A DNA stretch of 64,000 nucleotides from Welwitschia mirabilis (lineage: Eukaryota > Gnetophyta > Gnetopsida > Welwitschiales). A program made the translations under genes and the position numbers. The stretch is from NCBI GenBank assembly GCA_051453625.1, contig JBOZIK010000001.1, forward strand, positions 152,836,018 through 152,900,017, read 5' to 3'. Positions 33,641 to 46,066 of the stretch are shown piece by piece. Position 1 is the first letter of the stretch, and every line of letters starts with the position of its first letter. Below the pieces are notes generated by a model that saw only the letters and a list, made by a program, of their open reading frames with translations, had not been told where the DNA came from and did no database searches.

Positions 33641-34984
33641 CTCTAAAATATTACTTTGAATCATCTTAAAGAAAAAATGATGATCTTGACTTACTTGCTA
33701 AGAAACCTGAAGCTTTACCGAAACTGCCCCCCATTTACTGTAGCTCCCCTAGACTGAAATCGTCCTTATCAACCATAATACATTCTAAAACCCTAGCTCC
33801 AGTAGTTAATCATTATGTGAGAAATTAAAATCATATGATAAAACCAATAAATTAAAAATTTTAAAAGGATATAATAATGTACTTTACATCTTATTTACTC
33901 ATTTAAATTCTTGATACATATAATAGGTTTACTATATTATGAATAGACATTTTCTTTTTTATGTTATGGGATTGATAAATTTTATGTAATATGAAATAAA
34001 TTAGCATGTAAACAAGTACATGCACTTTTACATAGAACTAAGAATAAGAAATCAGTAGATTTACTCTATCATGACTTTTATTTTTTGAGAGTTATTTTAT
34101 TTATTGGAATTGAAGAGTTTGTCCCATTATGTTACATGATAATTTTAAGATTTGTGCATTTATTTTTTTGATGCATATCTTGGATAAATTAAACTTACTT
34201 ATGAGTCTATGAAGGATTAAGAAGAAGCTATCATGAGGAAATGATGCATGTAATTAAACTTACTAATTAAAGCAAGAAGATTACTTACCCTAGTTAGGTG
34301 CATGAGTTATAAATATGATCTCTTTTGGTACTCCATTATNNNNNNNNNNNNNNNNNNNNNNNNNNNNNNNNNNNNNNNNNNNNNNNNNNNNNNNNNNNNN
34401 NNNNNNNNNNNNNNNNNNNNNNNNNNNNNNNNNNNNNNNNNNNNNNNNNNNNNNNNNNNNNNNNNNNNNNNNNNNNNNNNNNNNNNNNNNNNNNNNNNNN
34501 NNNNNNNNNNNNNNNNNNNNNNNNNNNNNNNNNNNNNNNNNNNNNNNNNNNNNNNNNNNNNNNNNNNNNNNNNNNNNNNNNNNNNNNNNNNNNNNNNNNN
34601 NNNNNNNNNNNNNNNNNNNNNNNNNNNNNNNNNNNNNNNNNNNNNNNNNNNNNNNNNNNNNNNNNNNNNNNNNNNNNNNNNNNNNNNNNNNNNNNNNNNN
34701 NNNNNNNNNNNNNNNNNNNNNNNNNNNNNNNNNNNNNNNNNNNNNNNNNNNNNNNNNNNNNNNNNNNTTACTAATATTAAGTCATGTGACCTTGTAATCT
34801 TGAGATATATGTCTTTGTTTATCTATGCATAGAGATTCCTTTCTATCTTGTAAAATTAAGATACTTTTCATTTTTCCATATAAGTGCATTTTCTTCTATT
34901 CTCTCTTTCTTTCATTTTTTTGCTTGTGGAGCTTAGATCTTGGAATCTTGAAGCTAAGGAACTCTTGAGCTTGGTGTTGAATTA
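33641..34984. other. LINE B 5' flank and unclassified AT-rich DNA with N gap
   Basis: 33641-33800 may be the LINE B 5' untranslated region; it has a relatively GC-rich patch near 33720-33760. The rest, up to the copia LTR, shows no recognisable gene. A 428-base N gap occupies 34340-34767. Confidence 0.4.
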
Positions 34985-37105
34985 TGTTTTTCCAATTAAT
35001 GTGAAACTAATATTTTCTATATAGCAAATTTTGTGTATTTTGTGCAGAAGATATTAAGTTATTTGCAGGTCAAAAGATGAAACTAAAATAATCAAATTCT
35101 TAGTTTAGAAACTTGTTAGTTCATTTACCATAAAGATGGGGTTGACCGGATTTTCAAGGAGTCAACCACACTTGAAGCAAATAGAAGAAATAAACTGAAT
35201 CCAGAGGGGTCGACCAGATTTTGATGAGGTCAACCAGACCTGTAACCTCGAAAACCAGTGTTTCTAAACCAAATGAAAAGGAGTTGATCAGACCTATATG
35301 GAGTTGACTAGATTTAAGAACCTAAAAAACAGGACTCCTAGACTGAATGATAAGGGATCGATCAGACCTATTATAGGGTTAACTAGACCTGAGCACTATG
35401 CAGCTGGTACATCGAAACCAATCATCATGGGGTCAACCGGACACCTAAAGGGATCGACCAGACTCAATGTAGGAAACTAAAAAGATTTTTTATTAGAAGA
35501 GTAGGCAACCAGATGAATTGCGGGCAACTGAACTGGGATCGACTGGATCCACATGGGGTCGACTAGATAGAAATCCATAAGAAATTAGGGTGATCAAATT
35601 TCTCTATCGAGTAACCTGTGTAAATCACAGCACCACATGAGATCGACAGAATTTTTATTGGGTCCACCGAACTGAGCGAAAATGAAATTTTTCTAAATGT
35701 TATGTATTCGTTATGTANNNNNNNNNNNNNNNNNNNNNNNNNNNNNNNNNNNNNNNNNNNNNNNNNNNNNNNNNNNNNNNNNNNNNNNNNNNNNNNNNNN
35801 NNNNNNNNNNNNNNNNNTTGACTGGACTTTCAAGGGATCGACTGCACCTGAAGCAGACAGAAAAATGAACTGCATTTAGAGGGGTTGACTAGATTTCAGA
35901 TGGGGTTGACTAGACCTATAACATTGAGAACCTGAGTCCTAGAACTGAATGGAAAGGGATCAACTAGATCCATATGGGATCGACTAAATTTAAGAACCTG
36001 ACAAATAGTACTCCTGAACTGATTGTAAAGGGGTTAACCAGATCTATGATGGGGTCGACTAGACCTGAGCACTATGCAGCTGATACATCTAAGCTAATCA
36101 TCATGGGGTCGACTAGACAGCATGAGAGGTCGACTGGACCTAATGCTGAATACTAGAAAGAATTTTATCAGGAGAAGCAGGCGATAGGAGCATGTAGAGT
36201 GACTAGACTGGGGTTGACTGGACCCAAATGGGGTCAAGTCGATATAGAACTATAAGAAATTTAGGTAACCAAAGTTCTTACTCAAGTGACCTGTGTAAGT
36301 CATGACACTAGATGAGGTCAATCAGACTTTCCAGGGATCAGCCAGATGGAATAGAAGTAAAATTTTCTAAACATTATGTATCTAATATGTAGCCATTATG
36401 TAGCTGTTTTTTAGCTATTTATAGCCGTTGGAGGTGCATTTCAAATGTAATAAACCCTAAAAGCCTTCCAAGATAAATAGCTAAGCCATAGATGATAATA
36501 GGATTTTTTTTGGAACCTCACTTATTTGGTAAAATCTATTGGATCTAAAGGATCAAGCATTGGATTTGTGTTATCATTACTATTGTATGTTAGCATCATT
36601 ATGTCTGACTGGAGGAGATCTAGTATTGACATACATTTTACATTTCAAGGTCGGATCTAGAGCTTAAATTATTTTTCTACTATAGGAGGAGAGCTCCATC
36701 AAATGTACTAATTCTAGAATGAGTGATACCTATGCTTTTGAGGCATCATTTCATCACTACTTTACTTTGTAAAAGATTGAGACTAAGCCTGGAAAAGTCT
36801 ATTTGTAAAGATTACAGGTGAACTTGAAATACCTGATGGAGTAACAAAGATCTGAGATCTAGCTTGGGGATAATCTGATCATTGAGAGTGGAGTAAGAGG
36901 CTTCTCGAACCACTATAAATCTGGCTTGCATTAAAGTGGTATTTTTTGGTTCTTTATTTTCATTATTTTATTTTACTATGCACATTCTAGATTAGCTCAA
37001 TTTTTGAATGCTAGTTTTTTTTCAGTTTGAATTCATTTAAAATATTATTTAGAATTTTTTTAAAGAACCTATTCACCTCCCCCTCTAGGGTTCTTGATCC
37101 TTTCA
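34985..37105 (+). repeat. Copia 5' LTR, plus strand, with internal duplication
   Basis: It starts TGTTTTTCC at 34985 and ends TTGATCCTTTCA at 37105, directly before the primer-binding site. It is homologous to the inverted LTR at 59637-60980: AATGTGAAACTAATATTTTC here corresponds to the right end there, and both share the motif array. This copy is about 2.1 kb instead of 1.34 kb, because a block of about 570-690 bp (35130-35717) is repeated at 35818-36390, with a 100-N gap between. It contains about 25 copies of a GGGTCGACCAGAC-like motif. Confidence 0.8.
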
Positions 37106-37107
37106 TT

Positions 37108-37119
37108 TGGTATTAGAGC
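37108..37119 (+). promoter_or_regulatory. Copia primer-binding site
   Basis: TGGTATTAGAGC lies two bases inside the LTR. It differs at one base (C to T) from TGGTATCAGAGC, the initiator-tRNA-Met site used by most plant copia elements. It fixes the LTR end and shows plus-strand orientation. Confidence 0.85.
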
Positions 37120-37169
37120 TAAGTTAAGTCATTTTAGATTTTAACCAATCTTGATCTTAGGACTCTAAA

Positions 37170-37568
37170 ATGAGTAATCCATTTAATGGTTTTTCTACAA
37201 GTCATTCACCTATGTTTGATAGATCAAACTATGCTTATCGGAAAGCTAGGATGAGAATATTTCTTAGATCCTTAGATGTCGACATAGAGGAAGTCATCTA
37301 TAAAGGTTACACTATTCCTATGTTAATCCAAACCAATTTAAATGATAACACTATCCTTGTTCCCAAAGCCCGAGACCAATGGACCACCACTGATAAGTCA
37401 AAAGCCACCATAGATGCCCGTGCTTATAATGCCATATTTTGTGCAATGTGTGTAGATGAATTTAAATGGATAGTAAATCATAACCATGTTCAAGGCGGAA
37501 AGAGCATTTAGAAAAACTATTAGATTATATAGATGATCAGAGGGATGATGATCTAATAGAGGAAGAAA
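37170..37568 (+). pseudogene. Copia gag N-terminal fragment
   Basis: It opens at ATG 37170 (MSNPFNGFSTSHSPMFD). It reads through the copia gag hallmark (FDRSNYAYRKARMRIFLRSL, normally F.G.NYA.WK.RM..FL.S), then ARAYNAIFCAMCVDEFKWIV. The first 113 codons are open. Past the stop at 37511 another frame reads HLEKLLDYIDDQRDDDLIEE up to the N gap. This is the structural protein of a Ty1/copia element. Nothing downstream is recoverable beyond 37568. The expected Trp of AYWKARM is Arg. Confidence 0.8.
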
Positions 37569-38191
37569 NNNNNNNNNNNNNNNNNNNNNNNNNNNNNNNN
37601 NNNNNNNNNNNNNNNNNNNNNNNNNNNNNNNNNNNNNNNNNNNNNNNNNNNNNNNNNNNNNNNNNNNNNNNNNNNNNNNNNNNNNNNNNNNNNNNNNNNN
37701 NNNNNNNNNNNNNNNNNNNNNNNNNNNNNNNNNNNNNNNNNNNNNNNNNNNNNNNNNNNNNNNNNNNNNNNNNNNNNNNNNNNNNNNNNNNNNNNNNNNN
37801 NNNNNNNNNNNNNNNNNNNNNNNNNNNNNNNNNNNNNNNNNNNNNNNNNNNNNNNNNNNNNNNNNNNNNNNNNNNNNNNNNNNNNNNNNNNNNNNNNNNN
37901 NNNNNNNNNNNNNNNNNNNNNNNNNNNNNNNNNNNNNNNNNNNNNNNNNNNNNNNNNNNNNNNNNNNNNNNNNNNNNNNNNNNNNNNNNNNNNNNNNNNN
38001 NNNNNNNNNNNNNNNNNNNNNNNNNNNNNNNNNNNNNNNNNNNNNNNNNNNNNNNNNNNNNNNNNNNNNNNNNNNNNNNNNNNNNNNNNNNNNNNNNNNN
38101 NNNNNNNNNNNNNNNNNNNNNNNNNNNNNNNNNNNNNNNNNNNNNNNNNNNNNNNNNNNNNNNNNNNNNNNNNNNNNNNNNNNNNNNNNNN
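37569..38191. other. Assembly gap, 623 N
   Basis: Gap that removes whatever followed the copia gag fragment. Confidence 0.95.
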
Positions 38192-38725
38192 TACATCTTA
38201 AATGTGAACTTAGAGTTCCAAAAGAGAATTTTCCATTCTCTAATAATCTAATTCATAATTATTTTCAGTTTTTTCTCTTCCTTCGCATAGGGCTCTCTAA
38301 AAAGGGGAATCCCCTAGGCTTGGTCTCCAATTCTTATTTTTTTAAAATAATTTTTTCAGGGTCTTAATTCCCTTACTTCTACTTTGATAATAATTTTTAC
38401 TGTAGAAAAAAAAAAGTTGTCTCTCATACCCTAAATCCTCCATCTCCCTACTTCCAGTGGCTTAGCTATTTCTTCTCATGTGATTACATGGAATTACTTA
38501 CTTCTTCTACCTCGTGCCTAAATAAAATTTAATAATTAATTCATTTGGAAAATCTTCTACCCTCTCTAGAAGGATCCTACGAGAGGCACTGTCACGTCAC
38601 ATTTTTACTTTCTTATAAAATTTGTAGGTTTATGTTTAATGAAATATTTGAAAAATATTAAATTACTTAAAACCCTAATTATGGTAATTGCTATTTCTTG
38701 ACCTTCCTCGACACTTGTGCTAAGA
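38192..38725. other. Unclassified sequence
   Basis: It has a somewhat higher GC content than its surroundings around 38280-38600. No ORF, LTR edge or similarity to other parts of the window was found. It does not match the missing left part of the E4 LTR. Confidence 0.35.
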
Positions 38726-39977
38726 TGTTATAATGCATATTTATGCAAACATTATGTCCTTAGTTAAATTTTGTTAATCACAAATATATGCACAAACATA
38801 ACACACTAATATAGACTAGAGTCATCTCGAATGTCATAATCCATTGAAGGTACTCAAAGCTAAAGAATTGATTCAACTGATGTATTTTTATATTTTTCTT
38901 TTAGGTTCAACAAAATGAAAAATGCAATGCAAGAAAAGTAAACACACTATGAAAATATAAATGTAATTTACTCTAATTTTAATATTTACCCAACTACCAA
39001 AGCTCTATCACTAAGATTGGCCTTGTATGACCTAGATTAATTAAGGAAATTGTCACTAATCCTAACTAACCTAATCTATCAAGTGCATCAAACAGAATAT
39101 GAAAACATGTAATGATTTAATCTATGAAATGTAAAATGCAATGCAATGCAAGATCCTAAACTAATATTTTCAATCTTGATAAAGGTTGTCCTTGATGACC
39201 TATATCATAAATGAAACTGTCATGAAATCATAAGCAACATAAACCATGAGGATATGCACATGAATAAAACTAAAATAAGATTTCCATTAAAAGTCAAACC
39301 AACATCTTATTACAAAGTAGCAATACCTCAATGAAGGAGACACAGCCAAATCCTAAGAAAGACTGCTCTCTACACCTTACAGATGGACCTTTTGCCCTTC
39401 TATCTCTTATCATGAAAATTTCTAGTGCCAAGGAAGATGATTAGAGCCAAGGGTAAAGGTGGTATTCATTAATAATAACAGGATCAAAAATATCAAATCT
39501 AACATATGCAACCAAAACCCTAATGATGCATGGAAAGTACATAGCACTTTACATAAGTTAGGTGAAGTTTAGTACATTGACTAAAAATAGTGGTCATCTT
39601 GTATGTCATCCAAACAATGGTAAAGATGATGCCATATCAATATAGTCCTATATTTAGCTTCCATCATTGGTCTAGATAGCATCCTAGTTAGCATGCAAGT
39701 GGTGTCATTCAAGTGGTCGTCTGGACGATGGAGGGGATGACAAATTTCTTCAAGCTCTTTCATCAAGTTAAATTAGTCTTAAAGCTCATTAATTCCTCCT
39801 CAAAATGTAAAGTATCAGAATTGATTCAAAATGCCTTCAAATGTGCTGGTACTTATGCAATTCCATGATTTTCTCCTTAACTCTCAATAAGCATTATTTT
39901 CTACTTAAACCTGTCTAAATTTCTTATAAAACTACTCAAAATACCCCATCTAAAACATAAAATTTGGCATCGCAACA
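38726..39977 (-). repeat. F3-family LTR, solitary or truncated element
   Basis: It starts TGTTATAATGCATATTTATG at 38726 and ends GGCATCGCAACA at 39977, with TGTT…AACA ends. It is homologous to the LTR of the F3 element at 53497-54595: shared CTTGATAAAGGTT, GACCTATATCAT, TTACAAAGTA and TGGATC/GGACCTTT blocks in the same order. No F3 internal sequence adjoins it. It abuts the truncated left LTR of E4. Orientation is inferred from the F3 element. Confidence 0.7.
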
Positions 39978-40304
39978 ATTGATTAAGCTTAAAACTGCAA
40001 TTTGATCACTTTACTATGACAATTTTAGAGTGTAGCCTTTAAACTATTTTACTTCAAAGACTAGTAGTACAACTGACTTAGACGATGATGCCAACATCTT
40101 CTGCTAAATGAACTTCATTTTTTATTATGTTTTTTAAAATGCATCAAATGACTTGAAATTATTATGAAAAAGTTTGTAAGTTTATAAATAATATTAAAAA
40201 GGGTAGAAGACATATTTTATGATAAAATGACTATTTTAATATATTCACTTAAGCTAAATTAATTAAATACACTTGGTATGAATGTTAATTTTTGCATGTT
40301 ATCA
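39978..40304 (-). repeat. E4 left (3') LTR, truncated
   Basis: Only the last 330 bp or so remain, ending TTTTTGCATGTTATCA. They align with the end of the right LTR at about 47940-48253 (CAATTTGATCA, GTAGAAGACATA and CTTGGT-TGAATGTTA blocks). The missing left part is replaced by the F3 LTR. Confidence 0.65.
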
Positions 40305-40747
40305 TACCCATTAATCAAACTTTTGTTAGACTCTTAGCAAAATGTATGACTAATAAATCATTTAACATGGAAAACTTCTAAATAAAAATATTCTAGTATG
40401 GAAATGATATAACTTTTAAAAATATTGCTAACTAGTTTTTAAAAATAAAACATCAAAATCAAAAAAAAAATTAAAAAATAGATGCTATACTCCCAAAAAA
40501 AAGTAAACTTTATTTTGAAAGTTTAAAATATAGAAAATTTTAATATAACTTTTTAGAACATGCTAAAGTTTTAAAAAGAAAGGTTTTCATTACATAGGTT
40601 TTTATTATGCTACAAATTGAGAAAAATGCTTCAATGCAATACACTATAATGCAACACACTTCAAAAACACTTTAATAAAACATATTATAGTAGATATAAG
40701 AAAATTGTATTTTTAATTAAATAATGGTCTATGAAAAGTAAGTTATT

Positions 40748-42040
40748 TTAATTTTTCATCCATTTCACGTTTTTCATCAAAGACGTCCTCTTGGGATTTG
40801 GAAATCTTCTTCATTTTGTCCCACATTTTACTAATCCAAGTCTTGTATTCTTTTGACACCTATTTGAGAAGTGTCTCATTGGAAGAAGAAGAGGGAAAGT
40901 ATGGAGGTTAAGGGGAAGAAGAAGGAGGAGGAGGAGGATGAGAAGATTTTCCAATAAGCTCTTTGCCTTTATGGTGAGTTATTAGAGGTACATGTGAAGT
41001 AACATATGGAGGAATAGTACAAATGTAAGAAGCATCATGCTATATTTCTTTCTCTTACTCAGGTTGCTACTGATATTCATGTTGCTATTGGTGCTTTCCT
41101 ACGGTGTAATATATATTCTGATACTTTTGAATTTGGGTAATTTTTTAAGAATTAATGGTTTCTATGTAAGCTCTCTTCCAACCTTCATAATTTAAGGCTT
41201 GTCATAGCTTATCATAGATAATGTCAGAAAGAAGGCAAGGTAATGGAAGGGTGCTCTTATGTCCTAGATGGTTTATGAGGATTCTAAATAAGAATTTTGC
41301 TATATCAAAGGTTATACTTCCCTATAATTTTAATGATATCTAGATGACTATTATAGGCATCTATGGTATGGAAAGTAGGTAGGACCTTGTAGATCATAAA
41401 GTGAAATAAAGCAAGTTGATTCATATGTAAAAACTTACATGGTAAACCTCCTCCTTTTTTTGGTGCATACTCTACATCTAAGGCATGATAATAATATTCT
41501 AAAGTTTTCACTAAAGTAAATAGGAGATGCCCTAAGTGTTTCACCCCTAAAATAACTTCAAAGTTAACTAAAGATATGGAAAAGAAAGTGCATTGTATAT
41601 GATAATGAATTACATGGGGGTCTTCATCATTAACTGAATCATTCTTGTAAAATTCGAGCACTTCTTTTGGATAGTAGAATGCATTGGCCTCTTTTATTAA
41701 GGAATTTCATCTTCTTGTTTTGATCCTCACTAGGTAAAAGAAAGCATATATGTCAAAAAAGGAGCCAAAAATTCCTCCTTCAATGAAGGATCCTTGTCTT
41801 CCACTTATTTTTTTGGAAAATTGGTAAGAAAACAGAGTAAAAAATAAAATAATGATAGAGATAGGAGAGATAGAGGGAAAGAATTCATTACTAGGTTTGA
41901 AAAATAGATTGAAAATGAGATTCATGAGATAAATTAAGAAATATAGACTAAAAAACAAATTGAACAAACATATCCTATAGCGTAAAAGATTCATAGATGC
42001 CAAATAAGACCGAGATCCAAAACTACATGCAAGTTGCACA
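40748..42040 (-). pseudogene. E4 env-like / 'plant transposon protein' ORF
   Basis: The minus strand runs from about 42040 (MQLACSFGSRSYLASM; FIEGGIFGSFFDIYAFF) through NSLIKEANAFYYPKEVLEF, SVNDEDPHVIHYHIQC and VEYAPKKGGGLPCKFLHMNQ to KIIGKYNL. After a frameshift near 41310 it reads SITFDIAKFLFRILINHLGH, STLPLPCLLSDIIYDKL and QALNYEGWKRAYIE. It ends with a proline-rich tail (SSHPPPPPSSSPLPPYFP), a charged helix and a TAA at 40748. The order fits the extra ORF found 3' of or within Athila/Tat elements ('putative plant transposon protein' type; sometimes called env-like). Its role is unknown. About 430 codons, one frameshift and several stops. E1-E3 lack it. Confidence 0.6.
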
Positions 42041-43560
42041 AAATGATGGTGATGCCAACAGACACATGCAATGGTGTTAACTACTTATGGAAAAGGTGGT
42101 TATGATTTAGATGAGGATAAAAGAGTAGTGTAGATAAAGGGTTAAACTTACAAGAATGGTAAATATGCAAAGTAACTTATAGGTTTTTGTAGGATAAGGA
42201 TGAAAGAATTATAAGATTACTTACTTTTACCAATGACTTATATTTAATTATCATGAACTAGGGAATGAATCAAAATATTTTTTTCAAAGAAAACATAAGA
42301 TTTTTTGGTTTTATTTTCTCATAGAACTAAATGGTTAAAATTGGCAATACAAATGTATGAAATGAATGCAGAATGCAATGGGAAATAAATATCAATCATA
42401 AATGCTTATGAATGTAAAAGACAAAAGACCTAAGTAAATGGCTACTTTATTGAAATTTTTGTGAATTTTATGTTAATTTTAATAGATTGAAATGTCAAAC
42501 AAGTAAGATATTCATTAAGTAAACCTATAAAAGCTCAAAAGTTGTGAGCAAATTCTCAAGTACACAAGTTAAGGAGAGTAAACATAAGATAATCTTCAAA
42601 TGCCTTCTTTTCTTTCCAATTTTTATCTTTTTTACAATTACACATATCCTTTGTTTTAAGCATTTGGTCAAATTGAGCATCCAATGTTGTAACATTTTCT
42701 TCCAGCAAAATTAAGCATGTTATTTCTTGAAGAAGTCAGTGTTGCATTACCAATGAGCATCTATAGACCTAATCTAATTGATTATGTTATAAATAGATTT
42801 TAGAGTTGCATTGCTAATGAGCATTTATACCCCTAATGAAGTTAACTAAACCTAATTAAGTGATTAAAATAAAATGTGCTTTTCTAAAAGAGATATTTTA
42901 TTTTCTTTTGATTCTACTTCTTATACTTAGTATTTTTTTAATGCACATAAGAGGAGTCATCGATTCATTAGCCTAATTAAGAATATCTTATCCTAATAAA
43001 ATGCTTGAAAACAAAGGACATGGTATAAAGATAGATTTTACCCTTATCAATCATATTTTCCAAATTTGGAGACCTCAAGTAAAACTAATATTAAAAAGAT
43101 ATAACTCAAAAATAATCAATACTCATTTCTTGAATAATACAAGTGCACTTAAATTCTACCTAAACTTTTATGGATAAGGCAATAGCTTATTGTTATTTTT
43201 ATTAAAGGCTGTCAACCAGGGTTATCAACTCTTAAGGACTTGTTAATGGATGGAAGAAATGGATGATTACCCTATCTTATTAAATAATGCCAAAGTGGAA
43301 CGGGTGAAATGATTAGGTTTAATGAGATGATCAGAAAATGAAGTGGGTATGTAAAAGGGTTTGAATGGGTGATGGTGTTCATGGTTCATAGTTAGGGAAA
43401 CATCCTTAGGTATTAATCACTTTATTATGTTTTGAAAAGTGCTACTAAAAGGATGTTTTTTGGTGGTATGCATAAAGGAAGGCTCAAGAATATTGCAGTT
43501 ATGAGGCTGAAAACATGGGTCACCTAAAAAGGGTATAGGATGGACATCATTTATATGAAA
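42041..43560 (-). other. E4 non-coding region
   Basis: 42041-42600 resembles the E1 stretch around 10620-10860. 42660-43240 is shared with all gypsy copies and includes the paired repeat units at 42741-42781 and 42804-42845. No gene was recognised. Confidence 0.5.
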
Positions 43561-43576
43561 TAATTCTACCACATAA

Positions 43577-44290
43577 TCATAAGGAATTTGAAATAGTATG
43601 TGGGGTGCAAGTAGTAGAGTTTAAATGTTCAAAACCAGATGTCGTCTGACCTATAGCATTTCTATGCTTCTCTAATAATTCTTTGAAATGTAAATTCAAA
43701 GCATTGAAATCATCATGTAAGGAATATATGTATTTTTTATTTGGAAAAGGATTAAGATTTTTCACTTCCTAAATAAAATCAACATTATTTTTATTTCCTA
43801 GTAATTTAACAGTATTGAAAATATTGAAGTTCAATGTTATGTTACCAGGTAAAATTTTCATTAATCCCTTTCTACAATTAATTAGAACATTTGACATTGT
43901 CAAAAACGGCCTACCTAAAATAATTGGAATTGAATTATGCTTACTCAAATTTATTTCTAACATAATGAAGTATACTATGAAGTACTAATTACCTATTTAA
44001 ACAATCACACCTTCAACAATTCCTAATAGTAACTTTAATGAGTTATCAGCTAATTGCAATTGGATTTTTATTTTCTTAAGGTCATTTAGGTCAAGTTCCT
44101 TATAAATTGAATTAAGTAGAAGATTTATACTTGCTTTAAGATCTAATAACGCTTGTCTAAGATGCTTATTTTCAATTATAATGGTTATGGTTGGGTAACC
44201 TGAATATGTATATTTTAGGAGAATTTGATTTTTTTATAATTGCAAAGATTTATTAAGCTAGAAAGACATTTTTATTAATATGCAATTTTC
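43577..44290 (-). pseudogene. E4 aspartic protease relic
   Basis: The active-site half (about 44230-44100) reads LRQALLDLKASINLL and IYKELDLNDL. The family motif DLGAS has become DLKAS, a loss of the catalytic-loop glycine that needs two G-to-A changes. The second half is open at 43963-43769 (LSKHNSIPIILGRPFLTMSN, ALINC-like LINCRKGLMKILPGN, LNFNIFNTVKLL). An open downstream piece (43765-43577) includes FNALNLHFKELLEKH. In complete elements reverse transcriptase would follow; here the sequence turns non-coding. Confidence 0.7.
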
Positions 44291-46066
44291 TTTTAATTGT
44301 ATACATATATTTAAAAAATTTTGCATAAGACGAAATTTATCTAATTAATTCTAATAGAGGCATGTAATAATGTTTTCTTTCCTAAATTATTGTGGGAATG
44401 GTATAGATTCTTAATAAATGGGCAAAGGCTTTTCAAGTTCCTCTACTATTTCATCCTTCTCTTTGTTCTCTATGGATGTTGGTTCCTCATCAGATTGGTT
44501 TTACTCAGTTTGATTTTTTTAACTCTTTCCTAATTCTAAGTTGGATGGTCTTGGTTTCTTTTACCTCGTTAGGATAATTCTTCTATGAGTTTAACTCCTC
44601 TTGGATTTAGCCATGAGTTCATAGGAAGTTTGCTAGATTTTCTATGATTCAAACAAGAGAGGACTTACTCAAGTTTGTTAAGGGAGAAAGTATGTTTTTA
44701 GATGGTTGTTCAAGTTTGATCATAATAAGGAATTCCATAAAATTTCTTAATAATTCTTTTAACAGAGTGATAATAAGGGTTATTATTGGTCTAATGGGTA
44801 AAGATAAAAGTATTATGACAGAAATAAGTTTCTTAATTAATAAACATAATTTTAATTATGGAGTTACCTTATCTCCAAAAAAAAATTTGCATGGTTCCTC
44901 CACCCAGGATCATAGGTGTTCAAATAAGAGTTATTTTTTGACTCTGCCAATAGTGTCATATGACATTTAATTATTTTTGAATTATGTTCTAGAAGAGATG
45001 TATATAGAGACACCCAATTATTTCTTGGGAGTCTATGTGGTAGATGAGACATTTAGGTTTGAAGGTTGATGGTTTTGGTGAAGTGGAAATGGATTCTCCT
45101 ATTTTTAATAATTAATATATCTTATTATTAATATTAAAATTGTTTGGCACTTTTAAGACACTAGTGAATCTAACTGATTATTGGAATCTAAATGGTTTCT
45201 AGCTTTTAGAACTTTCAGCTATAGATTTAAGGTAATTCCAAATTTCATCTAGTAAAAAACTGTAGAAGCTATCTCTACTCATCATTTTAACTAGTTGTCT
45301 ATTGTTTATTAACAATCTATCATAGAATAAACTAATAATCTTTCTTGGTTCAAATCCATGTTGGAAACATTTTTGAAAGTCTTTATATCTTTCTAAGATT
45401 TGAAGAATATTTCATGATCATTTTACTAGTAGTTCATAATTTCTCATCTAAGAGCATTAGTATTATGGCTTGGAAAAATTTTAAAATAAAATACTTAATT
45501 AAATTAGTTCAAGTCATGATAGAAAGAGGTTTTAAGGTATACAGCTAGGCTTTAGCTTTTTCCTTAAGGAAGAATGGGAAAAGGATGAGTTTAAGGGCAT
45601 CACTGATGTTTGGAAATTAAAGTAAGATGGATAGTATGCAGTCAAATTCCTTGAGGTGTAGGTAGGAGTTTTCTAATTCTAAGTTATAGAATTGAAGAAG
45701 TAATTGAATAGTGAAAGGCTTAAAATCTAGTTTACATGCTATTGGAGATTAGACTATGCATGATGGAATACCTAAGCATTGGGACTATAATTAGTTTCTA
45801 AGAGTCTACTTGGAAGGGTCATTAGGAAGATAGGATTGGTTATGTCATGTGTTATAGCCAATGTTTTAGAATGCTTACTCATTAAGATAGTAGACTTGAA
45901 AGTTTTCTAACAATTCTTCATTTGACCAGGGTATGTTATTATTATAGGAAGGACATTAAAATGTGGATTAGGCATTTAGTTTAGATCATTGAGAAGGTTG
46001 TTCTTCATGGAGATGGTTTCTTGATAAGAATCTTTATTCATTGTTATCACTAGTACCAAGATCCAT
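44291..46066 (-). pseudogene. E4 gag relic
   Basis: The centre is unmistakable: FEKCFQHGFEPRKIISLFYD, RLLINNRQLVKMMSRDSF and LLDEIWNYLKSIAESSKS (about 45380-45190). It is collinear with the Retrotrans_gag region of E1. A possible start codon lies near 46066 (MDLGTSDNNE). The C-terminal half down to 44291 is degenerate, with stops and no clear zinc knuckle. It is diverged enough from E1/E2 gag to be a separate subfamily. Confidence 0.65.

Noticed and set aside
35203-36156. Regularly recurring GTCGAC motif as a CRISPR array or satellite
   Set aside because: Unit spacing varies and the intervals are themselves shared between LTR copies, in a plant retrotransposon LTR. It is an LTR-internal motif family, not an array with unique spacers.
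35298-36156. Plus-strand ORFs at 35298-35480 and 35974-36156 with similar proteins
   Set aside because: They are translations of the duplicated LTR motif block (GSTRPEHYAA-like) and have no start context or counterpart outside the LTR.
40748-42040. E4 ORF as an endogenous pararetrovirus or true viral envelope gene
   Set aside because: No movement-protein, coat-protein, signal-peptide or membrane-anchor features are visible, and its position and tail fit the accessory ORF of Athila-like retrotransposons.
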